Source: Chryseobacterium turcicum (lineage in GTDB: Bacteria; Bacteroidota; Bacteroidia; Flavobacteriales; Weeksellaceae). From it: a stretch of 64,000 bases of DNA. The DNA lies in NCBI RefSeq assembly GCF_021010565.1, contig NZ_JAJNAY010000002.1, positions 310,001 through 374,000 on the forward strand, written 5' to 3'. Positions 62,334 through 64,000 of the stretch are shown in pieces. The translations under genes were made by a program, and so were the position numbers. Position 1 is the stretch's first letter. Every line of letters begins with the position of its first letter. The notes under the pieces were generated by a model. The model did no database searches. It saw only the letters and a list, made by a program, of their open reading frames with translations, and had not been told where the DNA came from.

Positions 62334-62469
62334 GCGTAACAAGGATGGGTTTTGCACTAGTGGAGAGAAACTGCAAAGTTCAACGATTCTACTTCGGTTC
62401 AACATTTGTGCAAAATTGAAGTTTTGTGCTTATATTGCCTTGCCTTCAGCAATATCCAAAACGTTAACA
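62334..62469 (+). repeat. attC-like recombination repeat 3
   Basis: 136 bp from GCGTAAC (62334-62340) to GTTAACA (62463-62469). It begins ACAAGG like the others and ends GCCTTCAGCAATATCCAAAA before GTTAACA. The arms are less conserved (GGATGGGTTTTGC against GCAATATCC). The loop region has the TTCAACATTTGTGCAAAATT fragment also found in repeat 1. Confidence 0.6.
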
Positions 62470-62477
62470 ATAATACT

Positions 62478-63131
62478 ATGACCGACCAACAAGCAATAGA
62501 ACTTATTGAAAAAGAATTCAAGGAAAGGATACTTGGAGTGACTGAACAATATCTTGAAATCCACAATCCAATCTCTATAGATAATAAACTAAAAATTGAC
62601 CGTATTGACCGAGACAGAAAAGACGAAATAATTATAGCTTACCTACCAATAGTTGACGAAAGATTTTATTTTGCAGTTTACATTGACACAAAGGCACATG
62701 AAATAACAGGTATTGGAACAGAAGCATTTCACAGAGTTTGTTTCAGAGCAACATCGGAAGCTCTAACTGTGGACGACATAAAAGCAATGACACATTTGAT
62801 GCCAACTGAATTTTGGAACAAAGGAGACTTGAAGCCAAACGGAAAATCAAATCATACGTTTAGCAGTTTTAAAATCCTACCTAATCCTGAACCAGATGAG
62901 TTTGAAGACAAACTAAAAAAACTACTTGACTTTTTGGAACAAGATAAAGATGGAATAAAACAACTTACGGAAAAAGCAGAAGGCTATATTCAGGTTACTA
63001 TGGACATTCATAATGCAAATGGAATGATTGGCGGACACAACATTGACACAAACAACATACGAAGGATGAACGACTTGAAATTATCAATAAATTTTGACCT
63101 TTATGTGGGTGGAAAAAGCTTTAAGGAATAG
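62478..63131 (+). CDS. Cassette gene 4: DUF4279-like protein
   Basis: 217 aa from the ATG at 62478; an upstream in-frame TTG at 62406 would reach into the repeat and is rejected. The N-terminal ~85 residues (TDQQAIELIEKEFKERILGV) form one compact domain. The C-terminal ~110 residues, with LDFLEQDKDGIKQLTEKAEG and DLKLSINFDLYVGG, resemble DUF4279. No signal peptide, so cytosolic. It starts 15 bp after the GTTA core and ends 12 bp before the next core. Confidence 0.7.
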   Translation: MTDQQAIELIEKEFKERILGVTEQYLEIHNPISIDNKLKIDRIDRDRKDEIIIAYLPIVDERFYFAVYIDTKAHEITGIGTEAFHRVCFRATSEALTVDDIKAMTHLMPTEFWNKGDLKPNGKSNHTFSSFKILPNPEPDEFEDKLKKLLDFLEQDKDGIKQLTEKAEGYIQVTMDIHNANGMIGGHNIDTNNIRRMNDLKLSINFDLYVGGKSFKE

Positions 63132-63142
63132 AGAACTACTAC

Positions 63143-63276
63143 AGCTAACATGGTATTGCCAAAAGCAGGGCTGAAGTAATTCTCTATTGAACTTTTTGTT
63201 TATATTTAAACTGTGGTATTTCTGTTAATCTTGGATAGAAAAATTTCCGCCTTCAGCAATAGCCGGAACGTTAGCG
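63143..63276 (+). repeat. attC-like recombination repeat 4
   Basis: 134 bp from AGCTAAC (63143-63149) to GTTAGCG (63270-63276). Arms GGTATTGCC (63152-63160) and GCAATAGCC (63256-63264) pair, flanked by AAAAGCAGGG facing CCGCCTTC. The loop (AAGTAATTCTCTATTGAACT, TTTTTGTTTATATTTAAACT) is shared closely with repeat 5. Confidence 0.7.
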
Positions 63277-63322
63277 GTCAGGCTGACAGAACCCAACGAA
63301 GAACAACCTTAATAAAAATTGA

Positions 63323-63844
63323 ATGAAATTTTGGATTAGAATAATTTTACTGACAATATTCGATTTTGCAATAATTTGGTTATGGATTAAACAAATGAAC
63401 CCTGATCCAAGCATTTCAATTGGAATTTTAATACTTGTTCCATTTGTTGTTATCTTGAATTTAATTATTGCTTTGATTTTATACTTTACAAAAAGAGAAT
63501 TTGTTTCTTTATTTGTAGTCAACTCAATTATTGCTGGAATATTAATGTTCTATTTATTTGGTAAAGGCATTGATAGATATCAAAATGAAAGACTTGAAAT
63601 TTGGAGCTTTAAATTGCAAAACACGACTTATGTAATTACACATTGGAAACTCGAAAATACTTTTAGTATGAGTGAAACCAATAACCCTGGTTCTTCAACA
63701 GTTTTTTTAAACGGAAAATTTATAAAAAAAGGAAATGAATATTATCTGACGACAGATACAACTGAATTTATTATCAAGAACGAATATTTTTATAAATTCA
63801 GAACTGAAAATGACAGTATAAAGTTGACAAAAATTGAAAGATAA
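63323..63844 (+). CDS. Cassette gene 5: membrane protein of unknown function
   Basis: 173 aa with three hydrophobic segments in the first ~80 residues (IILLTIFDFAIIWLWI, ISIGILILVPFVVILNLIIA, SLFVVNSIIAGILMFYLFG), then a soluble C-terminal domain of about 90 residues rich in beta strands (TTYVITHWKLENTFSMSETN). No family recognised. It starts 53 bp after the GTTAGCG core of repeat 4 and is followed by repeat 5. Confidence 0.75.
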   Translation: MKFWIRIILLTIFDFAIIWLWIKQMNPDPSISIGILILVPFVVILNLIIALILYFTKREFVSLFVVNSIIAGILMFYLFGKGIDRYQNERLEIWSFKLQNTTYVITHWKLENTFSMSETNNPGSSTVFLNGKFIKKGNEYYLTTDTTEFIIKNEYFYKFRTENDSIKLTKIER

Positions 63845-63867
63845 CCGAACAAATAAAAAGCCCGAAT

Positions 63868-63998
63868 CGCTAACAAGGTATTGTTAAAAGAAGGACTTAA
63901 GTAATTCTATTGAACTTTTTGTTATATTTAAACTATGGTATTTCTATTGAGCTTGGATGCAAAAATTCCCGTCTTTGGCAGTACCCAAAACGTTAACT
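63868..63998 (+). repeat. attC-like recombination repeat 5
   Basis: 131 bp from CGCTAAC (63868-63874) to GTTAACT (63992-63998), at the window edge. It shares nearly the whole loop with repeat 4. The right arm reads GCCGTACC-like (GGCAGTACCCAAAA). The window ends two bases later, so another cassette probably continues outside. Confidence 0.65.
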
Positions 63999-64000
63999 GT

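Noticed and set aside
59466..63998. CRISPR-like array from the regularly spaced ~130-bp repeats
   Set aside because: Repeats are imperfect palindromes separated by full genes of different length, not by short unique spacers, and no cas gene is present.

Overview
The window reads as a chromosomal segment of a low-GC member of the Flavobacteriia, most likely Chryseobacterium or a close relative in the Weeksellaceae. This rests on family and signal evidence: type IX secretion C-terminal sorting domains, Bacteroidetes -7 promoter boxes (TAnnTTTG), SPI/II lipoproteins with little Shine-Dalgarno signal, Bacteroidetes-type T6SS proteins (TssO, TssR), a split transketolase, and a GOB-like B3 metallo-beta-lactamase. 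Species is not determined.

Layout. 1-2.5 kb: tail of a beta-helix lipoprotein paralogue, a T9SS-exported CARDB-like protein and a beta-helix lipoprotein. 2.6-9.1 kb (minus): an amidohydrolase/ankyrin/AraC operon, then ACC deaminase-like enzyme, glucosaminidase-LysM and hemL. 9.3-12.4 kb: small proteins (including an unlisted 59-aa DUF5522 gene), a DUF4136 lipoprotein and a secreted endonuclease I. 12.8-24 kb (minus): a partial Bacteroidetes T6SS (T6SSiii) locus with two TssO-like proteins, a PKD protein, TssR, a DUF4280/PAAR-like spike protein, a frameshifted M23-peptidase effector, three lipoproteins that may be immunity proteins, and a LysM protein. A LuxR-type regulator lies divergently upstream. 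24.9-33.3 kb: HU, a 29-aa basic ribosome-associated-type protein, RNase G, NUDIX, PlsC, Mpl, nitronate monooxygenase and GNAT. 33.3-42 kb: an esterase-like exported protein, a DHA2 pump, and a stress/redox group (two pirins, two small GNATs, B3 beta-lactamase, FMN reductase, OsmC). 42-57.9 kb: symporter, WG-repeat protein, transketolase halves, Lrp/AsnC, TamB, TsaD, RsmE, TrmH-type methylase, asparaginase and tRNA-Ser(GGA).

The most striking region is 58.0-64.0 kb, after tRNA-Ser. It holds five single-gene units, all on the plus strand and all of unknown function. They are separated by roughly 130-bp imperfect inverted repeats that begin with a (G/C)(C/T)TAAC-like core and end with GTTA-core sequences. 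A degraded tyrosine recombinase lies divergently upstream, with a TAAATTTG promoter box next to the first GTTAGCG core, and an IS110-family element interrupts one of the repeats. Together this has the architecture of an integron cassette array (intI relic - attI/Pc - cassettes with attC-like sites) in a Bacteroidetes chromosome. I infer this from sequence architecture; no structure prediction or database search was possible.

Intergenic space also carries several families of MITE-like inverted repeats and three heptanucleotide tandem repeats. No CRISPR array and no rRNA were seen.
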